This document shows positions 44,506 through 55,094 of a stretch of 64,000 nt of DNA, piece after piece. A program made the translations under genes and the position numbers. The stretch is from Hyphodiscus hymeniophilus. Taxonomy: Eukaryota > Ascomycota > Leotiomycetes > Helotiales > Hyphodiscaceae. A model generated the notes under the pieces. It did no database searches and was not told where the DNA came from. It saw nothing but the letters and a program-made list of their open reading frames with translations. Each line of letters starts with the position of its first letter. Position 1 is the first letter of the stretch. Where the stretch lies: contig VNKQ01000006.1 of the NCBI GenBank assembly GCA_016508695.1, positions 1,612,001-1,676,000 on the forward strand, read 5' to 3'.

Positions 44506-46102
44506 TCAGGTGAACATAGGAAAGCCAAACGCGCCAGACTTCTTACCCTTGCCTCCCTTTCCCTTCCCAGGTGCACCTCCCCATTGGCCTCCCCGTCCCA
44601 TCTGCAGACTAGGGAGAACTAGACTCTCTTTATCGTTGCCCTGGTTGATATCTTGTGACTTGAAGCCATCGGAGTCGCTGAAAACCGTTCTGTACAAGCT
44701 GCCAATTGCCTCTGTCCATTCCTTCATTGCTCTGATTCGCTCTTTGTCTCGATCGTCTTCGATCTCGACGGTGCCGTCTTGCTGGTTGATCTTGCCGTTG
44801 ACTTTTTTGTCGACGATTAAGAAGCCGAGGATGTCTTGTACTTCTGATACGGGTATTTTGAGAGCCTTGCCAATGAATGCGAGATTGAATCGGGTGTAGG
44901 GAGCTAGCAGTTTCAAGACGGCTTTGGTGCGCATGTTCCGAGTGACTTCGTCGATATTCTCTGCGATGAAAGTGTCGGTCAAGAGATCTTTATTGTTGTT
45001 CAGCACAGATTCGTATTGATGAATGTCATCTCTCTGATACGCATCGACCAAATCCGTCATAGCCGCAATCCGTGGGTCATTCTTGTAAGGCTTCGTTTCT
45101 TGGGACTCGAATGGGTTGATATCGGATTTCATTAACATGGTAGTCAGAACGAGATATTTGAGGACTTGTATTCGTTGTAGTGAACCAGCCTCGTCGTAGT
45201 TGCGGAACGATTCGAAGAAGTCGCTCTGCGCATCCTTCCAATTCTCCTCGCTCATATGCATCTTGCCTCCACACTCTCGAATGATACCCATGATCTTCGG
45301 ATGAGGTACTGCTGACCTGACTTTCAACGCTCGCTCGTAAAGACGCTTCAGCTGCTTGTTGTTCTTCGTCTCCGCATACATCTGAATCTCCAAGGCGTAG
45401 ATCTCCAATGAGTATGTGCCCTTGCTCGGATCATCGGAGCCATCTTCGCGCTCGCAGGCTTTGTGTAATTCTCGTAGCTTCTTCGTGACTGTGCCGTAGT
45501 CTTTGCGATCAAGGTATAGCTTCGCTAGCTTGATGTTTGTCTTCAGCCACAACCGCTCGTTGTTCGTGCTTTGGAAGGACTGCAGGGTTTGCGAATAGAA
45601 CTCTTCCATACATTGACCAGCTCGTTCATCTTCAGCTCCCTTCTCGATGTAGTCAAGGATGTTGTTGATAGATTTTTCAGAGTAGTTGCGGGTGACGGCG
45701 CTCTTAACATAGGTGAGGAGCTCGGTATAATGTTCAACAGCCTAGAGGAGGTCAAAAAAGATCAAGTCTTCAAGGATAGCTGACTTACCTTATCATAAAG
45801 CTCAAGCTTAAATTCGAGTTTGATAGCTTGCTTCAAGCCTTTGAATCCCCAATCACCTTTCTCCTTTTCTAATGCTGGAAGTCCCAGGAACTCCTCGATA
45901 GCGGCTTCAGGGTCCGAGGCTTTTGTTTGTTTGGCATTGTAGTATTTGTTTTCGATGTCGACATCGCCGTTCTCTTCTTCATCATCTTCCTCATATTCGA
46001 AATCATAGCTGAGCATAATGTCAGCTTTGGGCTCGATTCAACATCCTACAAAACGTACCCCTCCTGGTCGGAGTCTTGCATAAAGTCGTCGTCGTCAGAC
46101 AT
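44506..46102 (-). CDS. csnB: COP9 signalosome subunit 2 (CSN2)
   Basis: Three exons: 46059-46102, 45790-46008, 44506-45741, the middle one ending at 45789/45790 depending on how the junction base is counted; introns about 50 and 47 nt; 499 aa. CSN2 is the scaffold subunit of the COP9 signalosome that contacts cullins during removal of NEDD8. The N-terminus is acidic (MSDDDDFMQDSDQEG, YDFEYEEDDEEENGD), followed by ENKYYNAKQTKASDPEAA, TPR-like helical repeats (SLEIYALEIQMYAETKNNKQLKRLYERAL) and a PCI domain (RFNLAFIGKALKIPVSEVQDILGFLIVDKKVNGKIN) near residues 385-430. Length and order match the family. Odd: a Gly/Lys-rich C-terminal tail (GRGGQWGGAPGKGKGGKGKK). It is divergent from CWC25. Gene symbol follows Aspergillus usage. 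Confidence 0.95.
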
Positions 46103-46594
46103 GATTGGGAAGCGATGGTTGGAAGTCCTTGGTGTACAGATCTGTCTCTCGGAATTGAGATGATTCTTAAAGAGATGTAATCTCCGTTTCCACGACCTGG
46201 AATGTTGATGGAGATACGCTGAAGCTGGATTGTTTCCAAGGCTGTGGTGTTTGCCTGGAGCTTTCAGACAGCTAATCTATTGGCTGGGCTCGCCATACGA
46301 TATCAGGTTCTAGCGTCCCCGCCCAACTTTTTGAAAGTCGCCGCCTTGCACGAGTTCACTCGCAACAACAAGACTGGTTTTTACATAGCACGTGGCATCA
46401 TAACTACTGACACACGTCTAGTTTGATCTATTTCCCCCATCGCTCAGTAATTTGCGATTTCTGCGAAATTTATCGCCGACCTCGAATACGTCCGGGCTTG
46501 ACTTGGTCTCGAACAGTCGCTCACGACTTACGGCTTCTTGGGACTTTACTACCAACGTCGATCTCGATCTCAGTGACCATCAAATACAGCCACT
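46103..46594. promoter_or_regulatory. shared divergent promoter of CSN2 and CWC25
   Basis: 492 bp separate the ATGs of two divergent housekeeping genes, so both promoters and 5' UTRs must lie here. No TATA box was seen. The placement is inferred from gene layout only. Confidence 0.55.
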
Positions 46595-47944
46595 ATGGGA
46601 GGAGATCTCAATTTAAAGAAGTCATGGCATCCCGTCCTCATGAGCAATCAGAGGCGGGTATGGGAAGAAGAGAAAAAGGCACTCGACGAACGGAAGCGCA
46701 CCGAGCAGCGGGTTAAGGAGCTGAAGGAGGAGCGCGCAAAGGAAGAAATCCAAGCCAAGCTCGAGGCAGCAGGAAGCCGGAAGCGTATCGATCGGGTTGA
46801 CTGGATGTATCAAGGTCCGTCGAGCGGTCAGGCTGGTACTACAGAGGAGATGGAAGGATACTTATTGGGAAAGCGACGAATCGATGGGTTGATAAAGGGG
46901 ACGGAGCATAAAAATCTGGAGAAGCAAGGTACGTCTAGGTCTCTGGGAGTTTTCTAAGGTTGTGCTCGCGATATCACAATCATCGACATATTCTACGTTA
47001 TGAAGTTTTCAGCTCTATGAAAAGTACTAGACTGACTCTGAGATTTAGCATCGCAAGACAGCTTCATGGCTCGCCAGAATGCAAACACCTTACGTGACAC
47101 TGCATCAAAGATCAGAGACGACCCGATGCTTGCGATCAAGAGGCAAGAACAAGCCGCTTATGAGGCGATGATGAACGATCCTATCAAACGGAGGCAATTA
47201 CTTGCTATTGCTGGCAAAGGGGAGGAACCAAGGGTCAAGAAGGAAAGGAAACATCGAAGGCATCATCATCGCCACCGAGACGACTCTGATGACGAACGGA
47301 GACACAAACGGAGGCGGAGAGACGATGATGAGAGGGGTCACCGGAGTAGCAGATCAGAACATCGGAGGCGTCGCTCGGACTCTTATTCAAGATCTCCATC
47401 ACCGGTCAGAAGACGAGACAGTTTCGATAAACCTCGTAGGAGATCAGCCTCGCCAGAAGACCGGGAGAGGGTGACTCAAAGCAAAGAGCTCCCTCGACGG
47501 AGGAGAAACTCATCATCTGAAGACTCAAGATCACCATCTCCAGATCGCCGACGAAGATCGCCTGATAGACGAAAATCTTACCCAGATAGTGGAAGAGATC
47601 GAAAGGATAATGGGAATGGCGGATACGATAATAGAAGAAATGGAAATGGCTATGGCCGGAGAGATGACCGACTGCCACCAGCAAATGCTAAACAGCCTTC
47701 AGAAGAGTTCGAGGCCGAGCGGCAACGAAAACTAGCAGCTATGCAGCAAGACGCATCGAGCCTGGATCTGGATAGAGAAAGACGTTTGGCAGCACTCGCA
47801 GAACAAGAGAAGGCAGCCCGAGAGGCAGATGATAAAGCCCGAGCGAGATCATCAAAGTATGGAAACAATGGAGAGTTCGTCAATGCCCTACATAGGAAGG
47901 CGGGTGAGATGGCTCTTGATGATCGGATTGGCGGTCGAAGATGA
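46595..47944 (+). CDS. cwc25: pre-mRNA-splicing factor CWC25 homolog
   Basis: Two exons: 46595-46928 and 47049-47944; 120-nt intron; 409 aa. CWC25 joins the spliceosome to promote the first transesterification. The N-terminal Cir_N domain (MGGDLNLKKSWHPVLMSNQRRVWEEEKKALDE) is diagnostic, followed by the conserved RIDRVDWMYQGP, EEMEGYLLGKRRID and, after splicing, ASQDSFMARQNANTLRDTASKIRDDPMLAI and MNDPIKRRQLL. The second half is rich in Arg/Ser/Asp/His (RS-like repeats), and the end has LAALAEQEKAAREAD and GEFVNALHRKAGEMALDDRI, also conserved. Nuclear location is expected. The start ATG is at the end of the divergent promoter. Confidence 0.95.
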
Positions 47945-48747
47945 AGCTTGATGAAGGATCATGATTAAAACATTATCAGGGTGTGTTGTTGGTGCCGCAA
48001 AAACTTATTGAAACCAAATTTGCCACAAGTAACATTGAGAGGTTGTCATCAATTTCCAGAATGAGAGCTTCTTGATACCAAAAAAGTATCAAACATTACT
48101 TGCTCCCCAATTCTTTCCCCACAATCCAAATGTGATCGAAACTGGGCCATTTTCCACATGCTAAGCATCTGCGGTAAGATCGTTTCCGTGTGGCGATCAT
48201 CTGTAATTCAGCCAGCAAGCGCTTAAGATTTGGCTTGCATAAATCCGTAATTCTAGACTTCGAGAAGCATGACAGAAGCTGAAAAGTCAGGGGTGGTGTC
48301 TATCCTAAAGTGGACGAGCAACTCAAATGCTTACATTCTCTTTTCAAATAGTCTTACGCATTTGGAAACATTGAAAGCCCTAATTCATTTATTGTTACAC
48401 CGTTTCCATGCGCAATCAATTCAAGGAGAATTTATATACTATTCTCCCCATACCCCGGTTTCTAGTCGGCAAGAGCCTAACCTAATACTCCGTAGACTAA
48501 GAACCGACAGCGGAAATCTTGATCTGGCAGCCCTGTTCATCTTGCGACACTATCGAACCGACGTCGACCAACAAAGACCGATTGATTCACTTCCTCAGCC
48601 ACATACCCTCCGCCTCCCTTACCGACATCAAACATACCTACCTACAAACACAATTGTTTCTTGATCTACGTTGTCATCTCCTCGAAGACAGCAGGAGGCG
48701 ATATCGTCGGATCCAATTACACCAGCGAGGCACATCCTACAGACAAC
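47945..48747. other. intergenic region and probable 5' region of the Rho3 gene
   Basis: About 800 bp between CWC25 and the Rho3 start. Frames at 48269-48863 have no domain and run into the Rho3 first exon in another frame. No gene supported. Confidence 0.45.
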
Positions 48748-49622
48748 ATGCCGTGCGGAATCGGAGGGAACAAGACGACGCAGAGGAAGTTGGTGTTACT
48801 GTGAGTTCATCTCATGACTTTGTGTTCGGCTTGCGCCAGGAATTGCGCGGCTCCTTGTTGTAGCGCAAGATCTCTTCACTTCGAGCACGAGGTCTACTGA
48901 TGATAGCGATAGTGTGCTGACACAATTGAACAGCGGAGATGGAGCTTGCGGGAAGACGAGTTTGCTAAACGTTTTCACGAGAGGGTATGTAGGATATCAT
49001 TGACTTAGAGTGTTGGACTGATAACGTGAAGGTACTTCCCAACAGTCTACGAACCCACCGTCTTCGAGAACTATGTACATGGTAAGCGCCCTCGCTTGAT
49101 CCTCTCCATTTCTGCCACCTCTGAAAGCCGATTGAGTGCTAATGTATCCCAGACATCTTCGTTGACAATGTTCATATCGAGCTCTCCCTGTGGGACACGG
49201 CCGGCCAAGAAGAGTTCGACCGTCTCCGCTCCCTTTCCTACGACGACACCCATGCGATCATGCTCTGCTTTAGCGTCGACTCAAAAGACTCCCTCGAGAA
49301 CGTCGAATCGAAATGGGTGGGCGAGATCGCCGAGAATTGCCAAGGCGTGAAACTCGTCCTCGTAGCCTTGAAATGCGACTTGCGGGAACAAGGAGGTGAC
49401 GACGAGGGTGCTGAGGGTGCAGAAGGCGCACAAAGGGAGAAGAAAGAAATGATCAGCTACAATCAAGGGCTGGAAGTTGCGCGGAGGATCAACGCGCTGA
49501 GATATCTCGAGTGTTCGGCCATGCGGAATCGGGGTGTCAATGAAGCTTTCACGGAGGCTGCGAGAGTTGCGTTGAGTGTGAAGCAGAATGGGGGAAAGGA
49601 TGATAAGTGTAATGTTATGTAG
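48748..49622 (+). CDS. rho3: Rho-family small GTPase, Rho3 type
   Basis: Four exons: 48748-48800, 48934-48984, 49032-49081, 49153-49622; introns of 133, 47 and 71 nt; 207 aa. Polarity GTPase that regulates exocytosis and actin at hyphal tips. After splicing all G motifs are intact: P-loop GDGACGKTS, switch I TVYEPTVFENY, DTAGQEEFDRLRS, ALKCDLR and CSAMRNRGV. The protein ends in the CAAX box CNVM, so prenylation and membrane attachment are expected. Identity with fungal Rho3 in the switch and VESKWVGEIAENC regions separates it from Cdc42, Rac and Rho1. The Rho insert region carries an acidic run (DDEGAEGAEGAQREKKE). The start MPCGIGGNKTTQRKLVLL fits known Rho3 N-termini; the first exon is too short to show as an open frame. 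Confidence 0.95.
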
Positions 49623-51924
49623 GGGACACGCTATGGGATGGGTTTTTGCGTTGGCGTTCGGCGGGTTTGAGCGATCATGCTGGAGGGAAGATTTGCGTAC
49701 ATACTTTGGGCGATGGTGAGCGAGGAATGGAACGATCAAGTGGTCACAATACTTTGAGCCATTACATTCGGCCTCGACACGAATCACTATTCTCTCCAGG
49801 CGCACACCATTCGGATGGCTTTACCCCGTCCGTTTCTGCACATATTTCTCGAAAGTCCTGGGTTGACCACGGCATCTTATTTGAGATCATTGGGATGGGA
49901 CAGCTGGTTTGCGGTTATATTGTATTGTAATTCCAGAATTTGAAGTGGGAGAGGGGGGGAAGAAGATAAGAGAAATAATTAATAAAGAGCGATCTAAAAC
50001 CTCGATGATGTGCAAGTGCTCTTGGGGGTCTGTTCAACACAACTTACTTGACGGACGTCGTCGACAAATGTCTGATTGTTTCAGGACACTACTTCTGGAG
50101 AAGGGAAATCCAGATGCGTATGGCGCGGGGATGTGAGAAGAGCACAAACTCCCCTTGCTTGTTTCGAAAAAGATTATCTATCAAGGGCATGGTCACAGAT
50201 AAATAAACAGACTTCAATGACATGAACGCCATCAACCACCTCGTGGAGATCGATCCTAAGGGCGGACCATAGACGAACTTATGCTTGCCTGTCGTGACCC
50301 CTTTCCAGTGTTTCCCTGATTCTCATCTGTTTTCCTCTCTCCTCCTTTCAATCTGCAGCTCATGATGCTATACTTCGGGTAAGTGACTTGTGTCCTTTTC
50401 AGATGTGGTCTGTCAGGAGTGATCTAAACATCATCCCTTGATGCCCGGCGGTTTGTGGGCATGGCACTGAGTGAGATGAGCTGATGGAAGTCAAGACAAT
50501 AATAAAACAAAGGTTGCCTGAGATTCACGTAGCCAGTAAATTAGTTATAAACGATTCAATCAATTAAATTTGCCATTTATTTCCCGTGATTGTAAACTAA
50601 TTTACTTCAAAATCACTTTGTCAAGACTCTTGTCAAGGTAAACCCACAATAGCCCGCAACCTGCTCTTAGAGGAGGAGATCCGAGATGGTTGAGTCGTTG
50701 AATTGGGTCGTGAGCGATACCAAGGGATGAGGAGTTCCCCCATCTGGCTCGGAAGACTAGACTACCATTTCGCTCACTCTATCCGGGTGATCAAGGGAGG
50801 ATAGTCCTCCCCAAGGAACTTCAAAGGTCTGAGATAAAAGATTCATCAAAAGCAGCAGCACTTACTTCGGCTACCCCTTTCATCTTGGGCAGCATCACGT
50901 GGGATGACGGGTTCATCGGTCTAGACTCTAGACGCCGGTTGCATCTCGAAAGCAGGGAAGTGGATTAGCGTTGGGTGAAGCAGGGCCGGGCAGGCATCAT
51001 GGTCCATGGACTCCTCACCAATGCACCATATTGTTTGCACTTGGAGGAGATGATCAGATGAAGAGGAAAAGCCCGGGCCCGGATCTCTCGACCTCTCCAA
51101 TCCGACCAGCTTCGTACCATGTAAGTAAAGGTATAGATGGTGCGGTATTGGACCCTTAGATCGTTCGGTGTATGAAGTGAGGATGTATGTCTCTGCTTCT
51201 CCAGCCAGAAATGGATGGACATGATGGAGAAAGGGGAAAGGTCCAAGCGTTGAGGGTCTGGTCTCCCTTTTCCCAACTCGGTCGTATCGACTCTCATGCC
51301 GTTGAGCTTGTCCGAGTGAGCTGATGCTATGACGTTAATCGAAGCCACATTGAAAGGTTCGACGAAGTTGCATCATCCTCACACAATGGTGGTGGGTTGT
51401 ACACGTGATGCAATCATTGCAGAGCTACCTAATCCATTTGCAGTCTAACCCAATGCACACACAGCTGGCTGAGAATCCATCCAAAATCCAGGTCTCTCCC
51501 GCACCCATCAACAGCCGAGGAGAACACGTTCGTCATCGTCGGGTGGGCTTCCAGCGCACTTCTTCTGCTGCTAGCAACTCCCCACTAGAGAAATCAAGCT
51601 GTAATTAATCACCTTCGTTAACCCTCCCCCAACTTCTTCTTCCTCTTCTTCTTGCACAATCCAACTCGAAGCAAGTCCCCTTCATCCTCCCTCGCCCACG
51701 TCCCAGGTATTGTTGTTGTCGTCGCATCTCGCGAAGGTCAAGGTCAAGGTCAAAGGTACTGTATGTTCATCATTAGCCTGCATCGTCCGAGCTTTGTTTA
51801 CACAATCCGCATGCCAGAAGCTGACAACATCCCAATCGTGTAGCTCCCATTTCCGGCCTTCCTCGTCGGATTCTGCATCTCACCGTCGACTAATCCCCTC
51901 CTAATAACACCGCCCACATTCGCA
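49623..51924. other. long intergenic region upstream of the SUR7-family gene
   Basis: About 2.3 kb. No domain-bearing frame on either strand (50965-51348 - and others are weak). A pyrimidine-rich tract with repeated CTT at about 51626-51655 probably belongs to the promoter or 5' UTR of the next gene. Confidence 0.45.
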
Positions 51925-52877
51925 ATGGCCTCAGCAATTCGTGAGTCTTTCTCTCTCTACCGTCGCAATGGCCAACCGAACCACTGACAAGTTTTCCTCA
52001 GGTGCCCCATTGGGCTTGACGTCCCTGATACTCATTGCCGGCTCCATCGTCCTCCTGTTCTTCGTTGTTCTTAGCGGTGTCTCGAATAGTATTCCTCTCA
52101 ACAAGACCTACTTCATGCGGGCCGATACCTCCACCATCGCAGGCGCTCGTGCGACATCACAATGGACATATTTCTACGTCTGTGGTGAGGGCAACACCAA
52201 CTGTGGAAAGCCAGTGCCCGATCTGCCAATTGGGTACGCATGGATCGGAGGTACCGCTGGCGTGCCCGAGTCTCTTGTTGGGTATGATTCCAATTGACCT
52301 CTTTTAAAACCACGTTGCTGACCATGCGAACAGCGGATTCGGCAAGCACACAACCAGCAAGTACTACTATTACATGTGGCGCTTTGGCTGGGTTTTCTAC
52401 TTGCTCGCCCTTATCTTCGATGTCCTTGGATTCTTCGCAGCTCTTCTGGCACCGTGCAGTCGTCTGGCCTCGGGTTTGTCTGGCCTCATCATGATGGCGG
52501 CACTTTTCTTCCTCTCCCTGGGCGCCTCTCTTATGACGTAAGTCCTCTTGCCATGCCTTTATTACAATGACTGACATAAGCATAGTGCCGTCTTCGTCAA
52601 GGCGGTTAAGCAATTCAAGGATGCTGGCATGGATGCCAAGATCGGCGAGTATGCACTTGGCTTTACCTGGGGTGCTTGGGCCGCAATATTCTTGGCTACA
52701 TGCCTCTTATTTTTAGGATGCGGTTTAGGAGGTCGTAAGGACACCACCTCTACTACAACCCGAACCAGTGGCAAGGGTAATGTTGGATTCTTCCGCCGTC
52801 AACGATCCACGAAGTCGGCCCGCGGCTCCATTGGCTATGATAATGAGAGCCAGCGCCGCGTCAAGGAGGAGTACTAA
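51925..52877 (+). CDS. SUR7/PalI-family plasma membrane protein
   Basis: Four exons: 51925-51940, 52002-52281, 52334-52537, 52586-52877; introns of 61, 52 and 48 nt; 263 aa. The first exon codes for only MASAI plus one base. Four predicted membrane segments: LTSLILIAGSIVLLFFVVLSGV, WVFYLLALIFDVLGFFAALLA, GLSGLIMMAALFFLSLGASLM and FTWGAWAAIFLATCLLFLGCGL. The extracellular loop has the W-x(n)-C-x(n)-C pattern (QWTYFYVCGEGNTNCGKPVPDLPIGYAW) usual for SUR7 proteins, which mark eisosome or MCC domains and influence wall integrity. The C-terminal cytosolic tail is Ser/Thr/Arg-rich and ends RRVKEEY. The position of the first intron right after the start codons is common in this family. Confidence 0.92.
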
Positions 52878-53561
52878 GATACTCGCCCATAGTCGACTCA
52901 GTGGTCAAATTGGTGGAGACAAGAGGCGCGAGTTGAAGTTGGGAGTTTGCTCTAAGTGTAATGACATGATACCACGGCCTTCCAACTACTCAAGGTCGTC
53001 CCGGAATTGGAATTTAGACGGGGATGAAAGTGGACGCAGGTAGGTGGATCTGGGGTGTAAAACATGGACGATATGGAGTACTGGAAACAACTGCGTTCAC
53101 TTGTTGAGTCTACTTAATGTCGATTATCAAATATAATGCAACTGTACATACTCTATTTCTCTCTATTTCGATGTGTAGATGATAAGACTCGAATGCGAAC
53201 TGGATATGAACCCTCAATTATATACGGGGTTTTGTATTCAAGACACCATGCGAAATCTTTGGATCTGACCAGCGTGTTGAATGTGTACATCCAAAGCATC
53301 AATTAAACTTGCAGACCTGGTGATACGATCATACTGTATGGGATTTCGATAGTGGAAACTCTACCAATAAACTCCTATCCGATTGTAATATCCTTCCTGA
53401 TATCTAAGTAAGGTAGCTAACCAGGGCTCGGAAATACCCAATAAGAGTTCTCCTCCGTGCCGGGCTACTCTAAGATAGGGTATGCACTCTAGGCACTTCC
53501 TACCTTATGTTTACGAATGTTCTCGAATCGCATATCGCAGTACACTCAAAAAGTAAACTCC
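52878..53561. other. intergenic region
   Basis: About 680 bp, AT-rich in its second half. No gene supported. Confidence 0.5.
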
Positions 53562-53990
53562 ATGGCGACGTTCCACAACTTCCCCGACCTCCCAGCCGAG
53601 CTACGCACAGCAATATATCGCCAGTCCCTCCCTAGACGATCCCTCCAAATGGGGCTCAACTTCCCCTTCCCCTTCATCGGCTGATTGCCCGCCGCTAACG
53701 CCAGCGACACGACCTGGGGAGATCTTCGTCTCTAGGGAATAGCTGTTGGATAAGAAGGCGGCTGAAGAGCGCGTTGCGAGGGAGTGGAGGGGGTTGGAAT
53801 ATGCGATAATGGGAGGGAATGGGATTGGGAGAGTGACGATACGGTAAACCGTATTATCTGCCACGTTTGACGAAAGCTTTGGTGAGAGCAGACGTCAACT
53901 GGAGATGGAGTTGTCTCAACCGTCTTGCGGAACGTCCTCCAAGATTCATGGTTTCGCATTCGTGTCAGAGTGAGTCCTTAGCACATGTCT
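53562..53990 (+). pseudogene. broken 2EXR/F-box-like hypothetical gene
   Basis: The ATG at 53562 opens MATFHNFPDLPAELRTAIYRQSLPRR, the F-x-x-F-P-x-L-P-x-E-L-R opening of the fungal 2EXR domain. A stop follows after 40 codons (TGA 53682-53684). A different frame downstream resumes plausible sequence (PGEIFVSRE, LLDKKAAEERVAREWRGLEYAI) but is broken by TAG and TAA, and a later piece reads SCGTSSKIHGFAFVSE. At least one frameshift and two stops break it. An intron could remove one lesion but not all. Function of intact relatives is unknown. Confidence 0.6.
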
Positions 53991-55094
53991 TTCGGGCTAT
54001 ATTGCGAGAATATGCTTTTGGGTTCTCTTCCTGTATTCTTTTGTATGAGTTCCTAGACTACGGACGTCGAGAGGTTCAAGAGCCTTCCTGCCCTGGTTCC
54101 ACGAACAGAAGCACTCGCAAGGGCGATGAGTGGTGACGGAGCTGAAGAGACTCGTACCGTTATTGTGGAGAGGCTACAACCAAATGGTAGTTGGTGAGTC
54201 TACGGAGGTACCTTCAAGCCAACTACAAATTGTCTCAAATGCTTCGGAGATAAAGGCGTATCACGTCAGATATATGCTAATGCCCAACATACCAATGATT
54301 ATGGAGGTATGATGTGGCCTGTGTCGGAACTTTCTCATTCGATTTGGCACCCAAACCGGTGCCAAGGCCAAGGAGCTGTCGAATATAACGTTTCAAGGCT
54401 TTACTGTTTTTGTTATGAGGGGCTATCGTGAGTCAACGATGGAAAGCCTATGTCGTCGTATCCATCCCGAGGACTATCTAGCCATACAAAAAACATGCCA
54501 ATGCTTGAATTCGCAAACGCCCTCAGAATCCAGAGATCTCATCAAGTAACGAAGCCAAACTCGGCTGGGCATCAGCTAGCAATGCCGACTTTCAATCTGC
54601 CTGCCTCACTATCACACCCCCATCAATCTTGGCGATTTGGCTTCTTGGTATAATCAGACTTCGCCAAACGCTTTTTCATGCCTTTGGTCACCTAGGGTCA
54701 TTATCTGAGCAAGTATTAAGGTACTTCCCCGCCATTTACCCCACCTTGGTAACGTTCCGTTGACTACATACTTGATTTGAAGATCTTGCGCTATTCACGT
54801 AAGATAGTCAGGTTTTTGACTTCTATGCATAAGTACCTGTTCTGTTATTGGCTTCTCCACAGAGATCGACAAAATGAGGGGATCTTCGTATAGTTCCTCT
54901 CAATGCCGGCTGTGATATCATTGCTCCGAGCTGGACGCAACACTGTCCCGAATCCCGATCAGCTCTCAAGGATATTGTCCCTTCTGTCAGTACATAGTTC
55001 CTCATCGTTCAATGTATTTGCGCCTGGTTGGAGGATTTTTCAAGCATTACTATTTTCCTTTCCAACGATGTTTGGGATCCGCTCACTGTCAACA
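53991..55094. other. region between pseudogene and GH92 gene
   Basis: Contains the possible decayed 3' part of the 2EXR-like gene and the GH92 promoter. An in-frame extension of the GH92 frame reaches an ATG at 54903, but its sequence is not family-like. Confidence 0.4.

Noticed and set aside
54903..55094. Extended N-terminus of the GH92 protein from the upstream ATG
   Set aside because: The added residues are not family-like and would bury the clear signal peptide that starts at 55095.
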